The position numbers were made by a program, and so were the translations under genes. Shown in pieces: positions 15,995-24,804 of a DNA stretch of 64,000 bases (position 1 is the first letter of the stretch; each line of letters begins with the position of its first letter). Source of the DNA: Vasconcelosia minhoensis LEGE 07310 (GTDB lineage: Bacteria; Cyanobacteriota; Cyanobacteriia; Phormidesmidales; Phormidesmidaceae); contig NZ_JADEXG010000014.1 in NCBI RefSeq assembly GCF_015207255.1, positions 27,037 through 91,036 of the forward strand. The letters are read 5' to 3'. Below the pieces are notes generated by a model. The model was given only the letters and a program-made list of their open reading frames with translations. It searched no databases and had not been told where the DNA came from.

Positions 15995-16588
15995 ATGGCC
16001 TCGTCAGCGTCGGATACGGCTCGGTTTCGTTCGGCAACTGAGTTTCCCAAAAGTATTCAGGGGTTAGGGCATGAGCAGGCGAATACACTTTACGCGGAAA
16101 TGCGGGACTGCCTGGTCTTTACCAATCGCAGTCGCGCCCAGCTGATTCGCAGAAATACAGAGCATAAGGACACAACCCTCCAGCTGCGAGAGCGGATCCG
16201 GCATTTTCAGGGCCTGATCGACCAGCTGCAAAATCAGAAGCTGGCTCAGCTTCAGGAAAAAGAATTGCTGATTGCCCAGCTGGCCTCTGAGATGGCGGAG
16301 ATGGGTGCCCAGCTAGATGTCCTGTCCGATGCTTTTGATGCCGTCGGTGACCCAGAGGCAATGGTTCAGACTCACTGGGGCTATGTCGCCTTTCCGGGCC
16401 GCTTCCTCCAGCTTGTGAAGGCGGTTAAAGCCGTTATTCTATGGTGGAAGCGTAAAGATGAAGACGGCGAGCTTTTGAGGGGTGACCCCCAGCCTGCTTT
16501 ACCCAGCGACAATGAAGAGGACAGGCGCGATCGCCCCCAGCTCTATACGGATCAGGCTTCGATCAATCGGTCGCTGTTAGATCCCTAG
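15995..16588 (+). CDS. Conserved coiled-coil protein
   Basis: A 197-residue protein from the ATG at 15995; the ORF could extend to 15917 but the extension looks non-coding. Residues about 55-120 form a strong coiled coil (LRERIRHFQGLIDQLQNQKL and on). A hydrophobic amphipathic patch follows (RFLQLVKAVKAVILWW), then a charged, disordered tail. It resembles cyanobacterial coiled-coil proteins of unknown role. It is followed 21 bases later by another hypothetical gene on the same strand. Confidence 0.75.
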   Translation: MASSASDTARFRSATEFPKSIQGLGHEQANTLYAEMRDCLVFTNRSRAQLIRRNTEHKDTTLQLRERIRHFQGLIDQLQNQKLAQLQEKELLIAQLASEMAEMGAQLDVLSDAFDAVGDPEAMVQTHWGYVAFPGRFLQLVKAVKAVILWWKRKDEDGELLRGDPQPALPSDNEEDRRDRPQLYTDQASINRSLLDP

Positions 16589-16609
16589 GGGTCAAACGAG
16601 ATAACCATC

Positions 16610-17002
16610 ATGGGTAAGCAAAAAATAGAACGATTGCTGGCACAGCTGCAAGGTAACCACAGCCAGGATATTCAGAATGCAGCGGCCATTTTCACCGTGG
16701 CTCAGGGTGCTGTCAAGCAGCTAGATCAGATAGACAGGGCAGCTCCAGCGCAAACTGTTCTTCCAGCCGCGCCAATATCACTGACGAAGGCAGACCTGGA
16801 AAGCCGCTATGGCAAATTTAACGCCTGCCGAAAAGCTGCGAAGCAAGCAGGAATCACCTTCAGTAAAACCCCCAGCTGGTCACAGCTAGTCGCTGCCTTT
16901 AGCTACCTGGAGGCTTGTCAGTCCTGCGTAGATGCCTATCTACAAGACCATCCTTGCCCAGATCTTAAGGGTGTCAGGCTTAGCCTTAGGTTAGGGAATT
17001 AG
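16610..17002 (+). CDS. Conserved hypothetical protein
   Basis: A 130-residue soluble protein. It has no catalytic motif I recognise. The N-terminal half is Ala/Gln-rich. The C-terminal half (SLTKADLESRYGKFNACRKA, then SWSQLVAAFSYLEACQSCV) looks like a small helical, perhaps DNA-binding, domain. Its ATG is 21 bases after the coiled-coil gene, so the two probably form an operon ended by the terminator at 17050-17086. Function unknown. Confidence 0.7.
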   Translation: MGKQKIERLLAQLQGNHSQDIQNAAAIFTVAQGAVKQLDQIDRAAPAQTVLPAAPISLTKADLESRYGKFNACRKAAKQAGITFSKTPSWSQLVAAFSYLEACQSCVDAYLQDHPCPDLKGVRLSLRLGN

Positions 17003-17049
17003 CCGGAGCAGCCGCTGTCGGGCCAGTCGCTTTATCTGCTTAAGACCAT

Positions 17050-17086
17050 AAAGAAGCAGCCTTCAATCATCGAAGGCTGCTTCTTT
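17050..17086. terminator. Bidirectional intrinsic terminator
   Basis: AAAGAAGCAGCCTTC (17050-17064) is the exact reverse complement of GAAGGCTGCTTCTTT (17072-17086), with a 7-base loop. The A-rich start and T-rich end let it serve both the hypothetical pair on the plus strand and gap2 on the minus strand. Confidence 0.85.
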
Positions 17087-17133
17087 GCGTTTCTAACGCA
17101 GCAAGCGACTGGTTTGAACGCTGAGACTGGTAC

Positions 17134-18147
17134 CTAAGCCCACTTTTTGGCCATTAGCTCGGCCAGGTCTACCACCCGCTGGCTGTAGCCCCACTCGTTG
17201 TCATACCAGGCGATGACCTTGACCATGTCGCCGTCTAAGACCAGGGTAAGGCTAGAGTCAACCGTCGAAGATTCGTCGCTCTTGCGATAGTCAACCGAGA
17301 CCAGCTCTTCTTCTGAATAGCCCAGAATTCCCTTCATAGGGCCGTTAGCAGCCGACTTCAGCGCTGCATTGACCTCTTCGGCGATCGTCTTTTTCTCAAC
17401 TTGGGCAACCAGGTCCACAACCGAGACGTTCGGCGTCGGGACGCGCAGGGCAATCCCGTCGAGGCGACCTTTCAACTCAGGAATCACAATGGCCACGGCT
17501 TTGGCAGCACCGGTCGTAGTTGGCACAATATTGAGCGCAGCGGCTCGAGCCCGGCGCAGATCGCGGTGGCTCGCGTCTAGCAGGCGTTGGTCACCTGTAT
17601 AGCTGTGTGTCGTCGTCATCGTGCCTTTGATAATGCCAAAGCTGTCGTTGATGACTTTGGCAACCGGCGCCAGACAGTTGGTTGTACAGCTGGCATTGCT
17701 GACGACGTCGTTCTTGTCATGTTCGTAATCCTGTTCGTTTACACCGATGACGTAGGTGCCGATGTTGGGTCCTTTGCCCGGAGCCGTAATCAGGACCTTT
17801 TTCGCTCCCGCCTCGATATGACGAGCGGCGCCTTCAGCGCTCCGAAACACGCCGGTAGACTCGATCACTAGGTCAATATCCCAGCTTTTCCAGGGAAGGT
17901 TGTTAGGGTTGCGATCGGAGCAGCACTTCAGTGGCTTGCCGTTGACGGTGAGCGTATCGGTGCCGGCGCTAATATCCGCGTCTAAACGACCGAGCATCGA
18001 GTCATATCTGAGCAGATGGGCATTGGTTTTGGGGTCAGAGGTGTCGTTGATTGCGACAACTTCTAACTGACTATTTTCTCGGGTCAGCCAACACCGCAAA
18101 AAGTTCCGGCCAATGCGACCAAAACCGTTAATGGCTACTCTAATCAC
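17134..18147 (-). CDS. gap2: Glyceraldehyde-3-phosphate dehydrogenase, Gap2 (Calvin cycle)
   Basis: Reduces 1,3-bisphosphoglycerate to glyceraldehyde-3-phosphate in the Calvin cycle. It has 337 residues. The nucleotide fold begins [17 protein letters not shown]. The segment [19 protein letters not shown] is like the GapB/Gap2 type that accepts NADPH. The catalytic Cys is in SNASCTTNC, and the C-terminus has [18 protein letters not shown]. It is divergent from murC across a 400-base region. CP12/PRK control is known for the family but not visible here. Confidence 0.96.
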   Translation of the reverse strand: MIRVAINGFGRIGRNFLRCWLTRENSQLEVVAINDTSDPKTNAHLLRYDSMLGRLDADISAGTDTLTVNGKPLKCCSDRNPNNLPWKSWDIDLVIESTGVFRSAEGAARHIEAGAKKVLITAPGKGPNIGTYVIGVNEQDYEHDKNDVVSNASCTTNCLAPVAKVINDSFGIIKGTMTTTHSYTGDQRLLDASHRDLRRARAAALNIVPTTTGAAKAVAIVIPELKGRLDGIALRVPTPNVSVVDLVAQVEKKTIAEEVNAALKSAANGPMKGILGYSEEELVSVDYRKSDESSTVDSSLTLVLDGDMVKVIAWYDNEWGYSQRVVDLAELMAKKWA

Positions 18148-18546
18148 TACGCTTTACCCCTGTCTTATTGATGTCCAGATTCGTTAGTAATAAGCTAAAT
18201 TATCATACCGCATTGTCTGTCTAAATTCGAACTATTCCTGGTCAAAGCTGAGCTATAGCCAGGGCAGAATTTATTTCATCTCACAAGAGAATTTTAGTGC
18301 TTTGGCGCTAGGGAAATGAGCTATTATTTCAGACTTCCGAGTTGAAATTTGGGTAATCTTCAAGGCAGGCTTTGGAATTGGGCTGTCCGTCCAGTGTAGT
18401 CACCCTGTACAGATATAGGCTCTTGGGCAACTATGCGGGCATTGATTATCTGCGGCGCGAAAATCCAGGAGATGCCGTAGCCATTTTGAATTTTCCTGGT
18501 ATGATACGCCTGATATTGCTGTGGTGTGGTGTGTGAGGTAGTAATT
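18148..18546. other. Divergent gap2/murC intergenic region
   Basis: About 400 bases with no ORF of note. It must hold the gap2 promoter: the minus-strand sequence GGTATGATAATTTAG near 18190-18205 has -10-like elements. It also holds the murC promoter near its right end. The middle contains A/T-rich tracts but no repeat or strong hairpin that I can find. Confidence 0.5.
18497..18505 (+). promoter_or_regulatory. Extended -10 promoter of murC
   Basis: TGG followed directly by TATGAT (18500-18505) is an extended -10 element 42 bases before the murC ATG. The -35 position (GTAGCC) is poor, as is usual for this promoter class. Confidence 0.45.
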
Positions 18547-19980
18547 ATGCTGAATTCAGTCGATTTCAGCGGTAGACCGTTTCATTTCATCGGTATCGGT
18601 GGAATTGGCATGTCGGCCCTCGCCTATGTGCTAGCCCAGCAAAATTTGCCGGTCTCCGGATCGGACCTACGGCTAAGCCATATCACCCAGCGATTGGAAG
18701 CCCAAGGCGTGCATATCTTCTGGTCTCAGGTGGCTGAAAATCTCTCATTCTGGACCCAGGGGCTGCCCCAGGTGGTCTGCTCAACGGCGATTGGCCAGAG
18801 TAATGCTGAATACCAAGCTGCCGTAGAGCTAGGCTGCCCCATCTTTCACCGGTCTGACATTCTAGCGGCGCTTATGGAGCAGCACCAGGGCATCGCCGTT
18901 GCCGGTACCCATGGCAAAACCACGACCAGCAGCATGATTGGCTACCTGCTATTGAAGGCGGGACTAGACCCAACCATCGTGATTGGCGGAGAGGTCTCTG
19001 CTTGGGAAGGCAATGCCCATGTGGGTGAAAGCCGCTATATGGTAGCCGAGGCCGATGAGTCAGACGGTTCCCTAGCCAAGCTAACGGCTCAGATTGGAGT
19101 CGTGACAAATATTGAGCTCGACCACCCCGATCACTACAGCAGCCTAGATGAAGTTGTCGGCATCTTCACCGCATTTTCTGGCCAATGCCAGGTTGTCGTA
19201 GGTAATCTTGACTGCCCGACGGTGCGTGACCGGCTGCGTCCCACGGTCAGCTACGGTCTGGGGACGGGGTCGGATGCGGACTATGTTGCAGATAACATTC
19301 GAAAAAGCGCTCAGGGCATGACAGCTGATGTCTGGGAGCGCGGTAAGCGGCTGGGCAGGTTGGACCTGCCGCTGTTAGGGCAGCATAATTTGAGCAATGC
19401 GATGGCCGCGATCGCGGTCGGTCGTCTGCTTGGTATCGATTTTAGCCAAATTGCGACTATTCTGCGACAGTTCCAGGGGGCGCGGCGGCGGTTTGAGCGG
19501 CGCGGCTATCATAGCGACATCCTATTTATAGATGACTACGCGCACCACCCCAGCGAAATTCGGGCCACCCTGGCTGCCGCCCAACAGCAGAGCAGCGAGC
19601 CACTGCGCTCAGGTCAGTCACGGCGGGTGGTAGCGGTCTTCCAGCCCCATCGCTACAGCCGTTCGGCGGCGCTGCTGGATGAGTTCGCCACCGCTTTTGA
19701 CGACGCTGACCAGGTGATTGTTACCGACATCTACGCGGCGGGAGAAGTCAACTGCCATCAGATTAGCGGTGAGCAGGTACGGGATGCGATCGCGCTGCAC
19801 CATTCCCAGACCGAATATCAGGCCAGTCTCGAAGCCGTTAAGCAGCGGCTCAGCAGCGGTCTACGGGCCGGCGACATTGCGATTTTTCTGACCGCAGGTA
19901 ATCTCAATCAGGTCATTCCCGAGGTGATGAGCGGCTTTCAGCAATCTGCCTCGTCGCCCCAGGAAGCGCTAATTAACTAG
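18547..19980 (+). CDS. murC: UDP-N-acetylmuramate--L-alanine ligase
   Basis: Adds L-Ala to UDP-MurNAc in cytosolic peptidoglycan precursor synthesis, using ATP. It has 477 residues from the ATG at 18547, which has GAGG 10 bases upstream; a GTG at 18526 is less likely. The N-terminal UDP-binding fold has HFIGIGGIGMSALAYVLA. The ATP loop is VAGTHGKTTTSSM, followed by EADESDGSL, LDHPDHY, and RRFERRG, DDYAHHPSEI. murB starts one base after its stop codon, so they form a two-gene operon. Confidence 0.97.
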   Translation: MLNSVDFSGRPFHFIGIGGIGMSALAYVLAQQNLPVSGSDLRLSHITQRLEAQGVHIFWSQVAENLSFWTQGLPQVVCSTAIGQSNAEYQAAVELGCPIFHRSDILAALMEQHQGIAVAGTHGKTTTSSMIGYLLLKAGLDPTIVIGGEVSAWEGNAHVGESRYMVAEADESDGSLAKLTAQIGVVTNIELDHPDHYSSLDEVVGIFTAFSGQCQVVVGNLDCPTVRDRLRPTVSYGLGTGSDADYVADNIRKSAQGMTADVWERGKRLGRLDLPLLGQHNLSNAMAAIAVGRLLGIDFSQIATILRQFQGARRRFERRGYHSDILFIDDYAHHPSEIRATLAAAQQQSSEPLRSGQSRRVVAVFQPHRYSRSAALLDEFATAFDDADQVIVTDIYAAGEVNCHQISGEQVRDAIALHHSQTEYQASLEAVKQRLSSGLRAGDIAIFLTAGNLNQVIPEVMSGFQQSASSPQEALIN

Positions 19981-19981
19981 C

Positions 19982-20887
19982 ATGAACCCATCGCTGATTG
20001 ATTCTCAGCTCAAATGTGAGCTCAAAGCCAACGCCTCACTCGCCGAGCTGACCACGCTGCGAGTCGGCGGGGCGGCTGAATGGCTAGCCCTACCGCGTAA
20101 TCTGGCGGAGCTAGGGGAGAGCTGGCGCTGGGCAAAGGCCGAGGGGATGCCAATTGCGTTGTTGGGAGCTGGGTCTAACCTATTGATTAGCGATCGCGGC
20201 CTGCCAGGACTCGTCATCTGCACGCGCTACCTGCGGCAGACTCGATTTGAAGCGGAATCGGGTCAGGTTACGGCCTTCACGGGTGAGCCCTTAGCGACGC
20301 TGGCCTGGAAAGCGGCCAAGCACGGCTGGCGCGGGCTGGAGTGGACGGCGGGAATACCGGGCACCGTCGGCGGTGCCGTCGTGATGAATGCCGGGGCACA
20401 GGGTAGGGATACAGCGGCTGTCCTGGTGAATACATCAGTGCTGGAGTTGGACGGTAGCTTTACGACTCTGGAGCCAGATCAGCTGCAATATGGCTATCGC
20501 AGCTCGATTTTGCAAACGGACTGTCGGCCGGTGGTACAGGCAACCTTTCAGCTCCGACCCGGCAGTGACCCGGCGGCCGTCAAGGCCGATACGGCAAAAG
20601 ATCTGGCTCAGCGTCACAGCACTCAGCCTTACCATCTGCCCAGCTGCGGTAGCGTTTTTCGCAACCCTCTGCCGCACAGCGCCGGACAGCTAATCGAGCA
20701 GGCGGGCCTCAAAGGGTTTCAAATCGGCCGAGCCCAGGTGGCCCAGCGCCATGCCAACTTTATTGTCAATCTAGGCGGCGCTAAGGCCAGCGATGTCCTA
20801 GGGCTGATTCGGCATATCCAAGCTGCAATTGAGCAGCGGTTTTCCGTTCAGCTCCAAACCGAAGTGAAGATCATCGGCGAATTCTAG
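19982..20887 (+). CDS. murB: UDP-N-acetylenolpyruvoylglucosamine reductase
   Basis: FAD/NADPH enzyme that makes UDP-MurNAc, the substrate of MurC. It has 301 residues, type II (short) MurB. Motifs are TTLRVGGAAEW, LGAGSNLLISDRGL, GLEWTAGIPGTVGGAVVMNA, the catalytic SCGSVFRNP, and the C-terminal TEVKIIGEF with the conserved Glu. It directly follows murC. A short A/T-rich tail with a weak 4-bp hairpin before TTTTTT (about 20886-20906) may end the operon. Confidence 0.96.
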   Translation: MNPSLIDSQLKCELKANASLAELTTLRVGGAAEWLALPRNLAELGESWRWAKAEGMPIALLGAGSNLLISDRGLPGLVICTRYLRQTRFEAESGQVTAFTGEPLATLAWKAAKHGWRGLEWTAGIPGTVGGAVVMNAGAQGRDTAAVLVNTSVLELDGSFTTLEPDQLQYGYRSSILQTDCRPVVQATFQLRPGSDPAAVKADTAKDLAQRHSTQPYHLPSCGSVFRNPLPHSAGQLIEQAGLKGFQIGRAQVAQRHANFIVNLGGAKASDVLGLIRHIQAAIEQRFSVQLQTEVKIIGEF

Positions 20888-21016
20888 CCGCGCTGAGGCT
20901 TTTTTACTGGACTTTGGCGCTGCGATTGCAATCAGTAGAATTGCAATAAGTAGAGATGAGTCGTACCATGCCATATAGTTTGACGTCAACTTAATGTTTC
21001 AATTCAAGCGGGCAAT

Positions 21017-21361
21017 ATGAATAAAGGGCAGGGATTTGGCTTTGGCCTTGGCAAGATGAAAGAGCTGACTGAAGCTTTCAAAAAGGCTCAGCAGGTGCAG
21101 GAAGGGGCCAAGCGTCTGCAAGAAGAGCTGGAAAATATGGAGATCGAAGGCCAGGCCGGTGGCGGCCTGGTCAAGGTTTACATGAGTGGCAACCAGGAAC
21201 CGCTGAGCGTCCAGATTACCGATGAGGCTCTGAATGAAGGGGCCGAAGTCCTCTCAGACCTGGTCAAGGCGGCGATGCAGGATGCCTATAATAAGTCCAC
21301 GGCGACGATGCGCGAACGCATGGAAGAGCTGACCGGTGGGCTCAATCTGCCGGGTCTATAG
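21017..21361 (+). CDS. YbaB/EbfC nucleoid-associated protein
   Basis: A 114-residue DNA-binding protein of the YbaB/EbfC family, dimeric and nucleoid-associated. The hallmark strand-rich core is clear: [20 protein letters not shown], then a helical [16 protein letters not shown]. The Gly/Phe-rich N-terminus (GFGFGLGKM) is also typical. It lies between the murCB operon and the phosphatase gene, which starts 26 bases later. The exact cellular role in cyanobacteria is not settled. Confidence 0.92.
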   Translation: MNKGQGFGFGLGKMKELTEAFKKAQQVQEGAKRLQEELENMEIEGQAGGGLVKVYMSGNQEPLSVQITDEALNEGAEVLSDLVKAAMQDAYNKSTATMRERMEELTGGLNLPGL

Positions 21362-21387
21362 CCCTTTTCCTCCATTGCTAATGCTCC

Positions 21388-21894
21388 ATGCCCATTCGCC
21401 TGCTGTTTGTCTGTCTCGGAAATATCTGTCGTTCTCCCTCGGCAGAGAACATCATGAATCATCTGCTCCAGCAGCGTCAGCTGGAGGGTAAAGTCGTCTG
21501 TGAGTCGGCGGGGACGTCAAGCTACCACTTGGGCAGCCCACCCGACCGGCGGATGAACGTAGCTGCCCAGAAACGAGGGCTGACCTTAGTGGGCAGCGCG
21601 CGTCAGTTTCAGCCTGAAGACTTTTCGCAGTTCGATTGGATTCTAGCGATGGATCGCAGCAACTATCGGGATATCCTCTCGCTTGATTCGACGGGCGCCT
21701 ATCGTGAGCGGGTCAGGTTGCTCTGCAATTTTTGCCGCGATCGCGATCAGCAAGAAGTTCCTGACCCCTACTACGGCGGCGAAGCTGGCTTTGACAATGT
21801 GATTGAGCTGCTGCTCGATGCCTGCAACGGGCTGCTTGATTTTCTCGAAAGTCAGCAGCTGGCTGGGGGAAAATCTGAGATATCTGATATTTAA
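21388..21894 (+). CDS. Low-molecular-weight protein-tyrosine phosphatase
   Basis: Removes phosphate from protein tyrosines, often in exopolysaccharide control. It has 168 residues. The P-loop is FVCLGNICRSPSAE, with the C-x5-R signature near residues 9-15. The general-acid loop with its Asp is in VPDPYYGGEAGF near residue 130. It lies 26 bases after ybaB and is probably co-transcribed with it. A nested palindrome follows its stop codon. Confidence 0.94.
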   Translation: MPIRLLFVCLGNICRSPSAENIMNHLLQQRQLEGKVVCESAGTSSYHLGSPPDRRMNVAAQKRGLTLVGSARQFQPEDFSQFDWILAMDRSNYRDILSLDSTGAYRERVRLLCNFCRDRDQQEVPDPYYGGEAGFDNVIELLLDACNGLLDFLESQQLAGGKSEISDI

Positions 21895-21908
21895 TCTGGT
21901 CGGCAGAC

Positions 21909-21950
21909 AGACCGCTGGCGGTCTAGATCCAGTCAGACCGCCAGCGGTCT
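21909..21950. repeat. Nested palindrome after the phosphatase gene
   Basis: AGACCGCTGGCGGTCT (21909-21924) is the exact reverse complement of AGACCGCCAGCGGTCT (21935-21950), separated by 10 bases. Each arm is itself palindromic (AGACCGC/GCGGTCT around two bases). No T run follows, so it is more like a REP element or a protein-binding or structural site than a plain terminator. Confidence 0.8.
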
Positions 21951-22166
21951 AGGCCCGCCAATCTGCGACTCGAGTTCAGAAATGCTGCCAAGGCTGAGTC
22001 ACAGATTGGCTTAAATGAAAAAGCTTTATAAAATTTAAGGAAACCTGTGTAAGCATTTCCGGATTGAGCTGCCGAGCGTAAAGTTTAGGCTTTGAGCAGC
22101 CTCTATTCTAGAAAGTTACGCAGAGTTACATTACGATTTGGCTAAACGGCCACGTTGAAGACGGTC

Positions 22167-23993
22167 ATGTCACCCAACCCACCCGAGTCTGAAAAAGGGA
22201 ATATTCTGGTTGTCGATGACAATCCGACAAATCTCAAACTGCTTGCCAAGCTTTTAAGTCAGCAAGGCTATACGGTCAGCCAGGCAGCCGACGGAGAAGC
22301 CGCGTTAGCAATAGCCACCGCCCAGCTGCCCGACCTGATTTTGCTCGACGTCATGATGCCTAGTATGGACGGCTTTGAGGTGTGCCAGCGGCTAAAAGAT
22401 AGCTCTCATACGGTCAATATTCCAATTATTTTTCTCAGCGCCCTCGATACTCCGATTAATAAGGTCAAAGCGTTTCGTAACGGCGGAGCCGACTATATTA
22501 CCAAGCCGTTTCAATTTGAGGAAGTGCTTGCCCGGGTCCAGTATCAAATGGAACTGCGGCTTGCCCAAAAGCAGCTCCGGCAATTCAATATAGAGTTGGA
22601 AACTCGGGTACGGGAGCGGACCCAGCAGCTGGAGCAGGCCCACAATCAGCTGATTGAGCTGGCGCTGCGTGACCGGTTGACCGGGCTGCCCAATCGGGTC
22701 TGGTTCGTAGAGCGCCTGGAGCAGGCCATTGAGCGGTCCAAGACTTGTCAAGACTGTGACTTTGCCGTACTTTTCTTAGACTGCGATCGCTTCAAAATGA
22801 TCAACGATTCGCTGGGTCATAGCGTTGGCGATCAGATGCTGCGGGGCGTAGCCGAACGACTATTGCAGCTGCAGACCCGCTATCCCAGCACCAGCGAAAT
22901 CGCTCGCTTTGGCGGTGACGAATTTGCCCTTTTGCTTGTCGGCAGCTGGGATACGGAAAAGGTGACCGAGGTGGCCGATCGGCTCTTAGACAGCTTTTCG
23001 CAACCTTTTGAGCTCGCCGAGCGAGAAATTTTTATCAACGTCAGCATTGGTATTGTCTGGGGACAACAAGAATATGACGCGGCCGAGTATTTGCTACGCG
23101 ATGCAGACGCCGCTATGTACCGCGCCAAAGCCTCTGGAAAAGGCCAATATCGCTGGTTCGAGCCCGCTATGCATAAACGAGCGGTGCAGCTGTTGCAGCT
23201 GGAGACCGGGCTACGCCAGGCACTCGATCGGCGCGAATTTGTGGTTTACTACCAGCCCATTGTCGATTTGCAAACCCGCAATATCATCGGACTAGAAGCG
23301 CTGGTACGGTGGCAGCAGCCTGGACAAAGTCTGATTTATCCCGATGACTTTATCCCCTTTGCTGAAGAAACCGGGCTGATTGTCGAGATCGGCGACCAGG
23401 TGCTCCAGCAGGCCTGCGCCGATCTGGCGCAGTGGCAGCAGCAGGGGCTGGTCGATCAGCACTTTACGATTAGCGTCAATCTTTCTAGCCGTCAGCTGCT
23501 GCAGCCCAATCTTTTAGGGCGGATTGGGAGCATCCTGCAAGAAAACGGCCTTTCTTATAAACAGCTACGCCTGGAGCTCACCGAAAGCTCTATCATTGAC
23601 AATCGGGCCTTTGTGGATGGCGTACTACGGACCCTTAGAGAGCGCCATATCCAGCTCAGCATCGATGACTTTGGCACCGGATATTCGTCTTTGAGCTATC
23701 TCCATACGCTGCCGGTCAGCTGCCTAAAGATTGATCGATCGTTTGTTAGTTCGATTACAGCCAATCCTGACAGCCTGGGTATCGTTCCTCTAATTTTAAA
23801 TATCGCTCAAACGATGAATATGCAGGTGATTGCCGAAGGGATTGAGTCGGAAATGCATCTCCAGCAGCTCCGTCAGCTGAACTGTAGGTATGGTCAGGGC
23901 TACCTCTTTCACTATCCCGTCCCCGCCGAAGCCGTACCGGTTCTCCTGGTGCAAGCGGGCAATCGCTCGAGCCGCACGGCTGAGCCGGTTTAG
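22167..23993 (+). CDS. Response regulator with GGDEF and EAL domains
   Basis: A 608-residue c-di-GMP enzyme. The receiver domain (about 10-130) has ILVVDDN, the phospho-accepting Asp in LPDLILLDVMMPSMDGF and the Lys in YITKPFQ. A coiled linker leads to a GGDEF domain with an intact RFGGDEFALL site. The EAL domain has IIGLEALVRWQQP, and a later loop DDFGTGYSSLSYL. Both catalytic signatures look active. The ATG at 22167 is chosen; a TTG four codons earlier is possible. It stands alone, so the cognate sensor kinase is unknown. Confidence 0.93.
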   Translation: MSPNPPESEKGNILVVDDNPTNLKLLAKLLSQQGYTVSQAADGEAALAIATAQLPDLILLDVMMPSMDGFEVCQRLKDSSHTVNIPIIFLSALDTPINKVKAFRNGGADYITKPFQFEEVLARVQYQMELRLAQKQLRQFNIELETRVRERTQQLEQAHNQLIELALRDRLTGLPNRVWFVERLEQAIERSKTCQDCDFAVLFLDCDRFKMINDSLGHSVGDQMLRGVAERLLQLQTRYPSTSEIARFGGDEFALLLVGSWDTEKVTEVADRLLDSFSQPFELAEREIFINVSIGIVWGQQEYDAAEYLLRDADAAMYRAKASGKGQYRWFEPAMHKRAVQLLQLETGLRQALDRREFVVYYQPIVDLQTRNIIGLEALVRWQQPGQSLIYPDDFIPFAEETGLIVEIGDQVLQQACADLAQWQQQGLVDQHFTISVNLSSRQLLQPNLLGRIGSILQENGLSYKQLRLELTESSIIDNRAFVDGVLRTLRERHIQLSIDDFGTGYSSLSYLHTLPVSCLKIDRSFVSSITANPDSLGIVPLILNIAQTMNMQVIAEGIESEMHLQQLRQLNCRYGQGYLFHYPVPAEAVPVLLVQAGNRSSRTAEPV

Positions 23994-24041
23994 CCGCTGC
24001 TTAGCCTTGCTATCGGCAGCTCGGCAGCTCTCTGGGGGCGC

Positions 24042-24611
24042 TTACTGGCGAAAGTTAAAGTCGTACCCGGCATACTCGTCTCCCTCATACAGCACAACAA
24101 ACCAGGTACTGGGGTCGAACGCCAGTGGATAGGCTTCCCTCTCAGACTCAGCCCCTTCCCGAACTGAAATTGGCTGCAATAGGCAGTAGGGTTCCAGCAC
24201 AATTCGGCGCACGGCCTGCTTGGAAGACCGCTCGGGGATGGCCAGCAAACGAGAGAGCTGATCGCGCGAAAGCTCTGCCCCCGACTGGATCACCTCTTGA
24301 CAAAGGCCAGTATCGCCAGCGCCGGTATAGCCAGCGTTAAAGCGGCTGGCCTGGGGCTTGAGCTGAGCCGGGACAAACGCTAGCAGAGCTAAGACCGCCA
24401 TAGCGCTACCCGCTAGCAGAGCCTTGTGATGGCCGCGATCGCGCCTTCTCCCAGTTGGCTGAGGACTTTGCTGAACGGCCCGTACCCTAGACTGCGGCGG
24501 CTGTGACCGGGCAGCCTGCTGCGAGGATAACCGCGATCTGGGATGGGGCATACCCGGATGCGGATTGCCACCATAGAAGGGCGGCTGGTAATGATCGCGC
24601 GGATGGAGCAT
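24042..24611 (-). CDS. Conserved membrane-anchored hypothetical protein
   Basis: A 189-residue protein. The N-terminal 60 residues are Pro/Arg/Gln-rich and likely disordered. A single hydrophobic helix follows (ALLAGSAMAVLALLAFVPA, about 65-83), then a globular C-terminal domain. That domain has CQEVIQSGAELSRDQLSRLL and the end ESEREAYPLAFDPSTW and VVLYEGDEYAGYDF. This matches a cyanobacterial family of unknown function that I have seen before. Topology would place the C-terminal domain outside the cytoplasm. Confidence 0.78.
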   Translation of the reverse strand: MLHPRDHYQPPFYGGNPHPGMPHPRSRLSSQQAARSQPPQSRVRAVQQSPQPTGRRRDRGHHKALLAGSAMAVLALLAFVPAQLKPQASRFNAGYTGAGDTGLCQEVIQSGAELSRDQLSRLLAIPERSSKQAVRRIVLEPYCLLQPISVREGAESEREAYPLAFDPSTWFVVLYEGDEYAGYDFNFRQ

Positions 24612-24633
24612 GACTCACCTCTAACATTCATAG

Positions 24634-24689
24634 GACTCAATTTGTGGGGCTCAATCTGCCTGACTCAATCCCTGGGACTCAACCTTTTG
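24634..24689. repeat. 14-bp tandem repeat, four copies
   Basis: Four diverged 14-base units that share GACTCAAT/GGCTCAAT: 24634-24647, 24648-24661, 24662-24675 and 24676-24689. They lie between the divergent starts of the hypothetical gene (24611) and the photolyase (24805), so they may affect either promoter. Confidence 0.75.
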
Positions 24690-24696
24690 GATTAAC

Positions 24697-24719
24697 TTAA
24701 TAGTAGTGCATTAATAGTA
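24697..24719. promoter_or_regulatory. Paired TTAATAGTA direct repeats upstream of photolyase
   Basis: TTAATAGTA occurs at 24697-24705 and again at 24711-24719, 14 bases apart, about 90 bases before the photolyase ATG. The spacing is not a whole helical turn. It may be an operator, or part of the A/T-rich promoter. Confidence 0.3.
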
Positions 24720-24804
24720 CAATTGAACTATTTATAACCTTTTCTCCAAGATTCTTTAAACTAGTTGTGTATCTAGCCGACCTCACCGCGATTTCACGTC
24801 TGTC

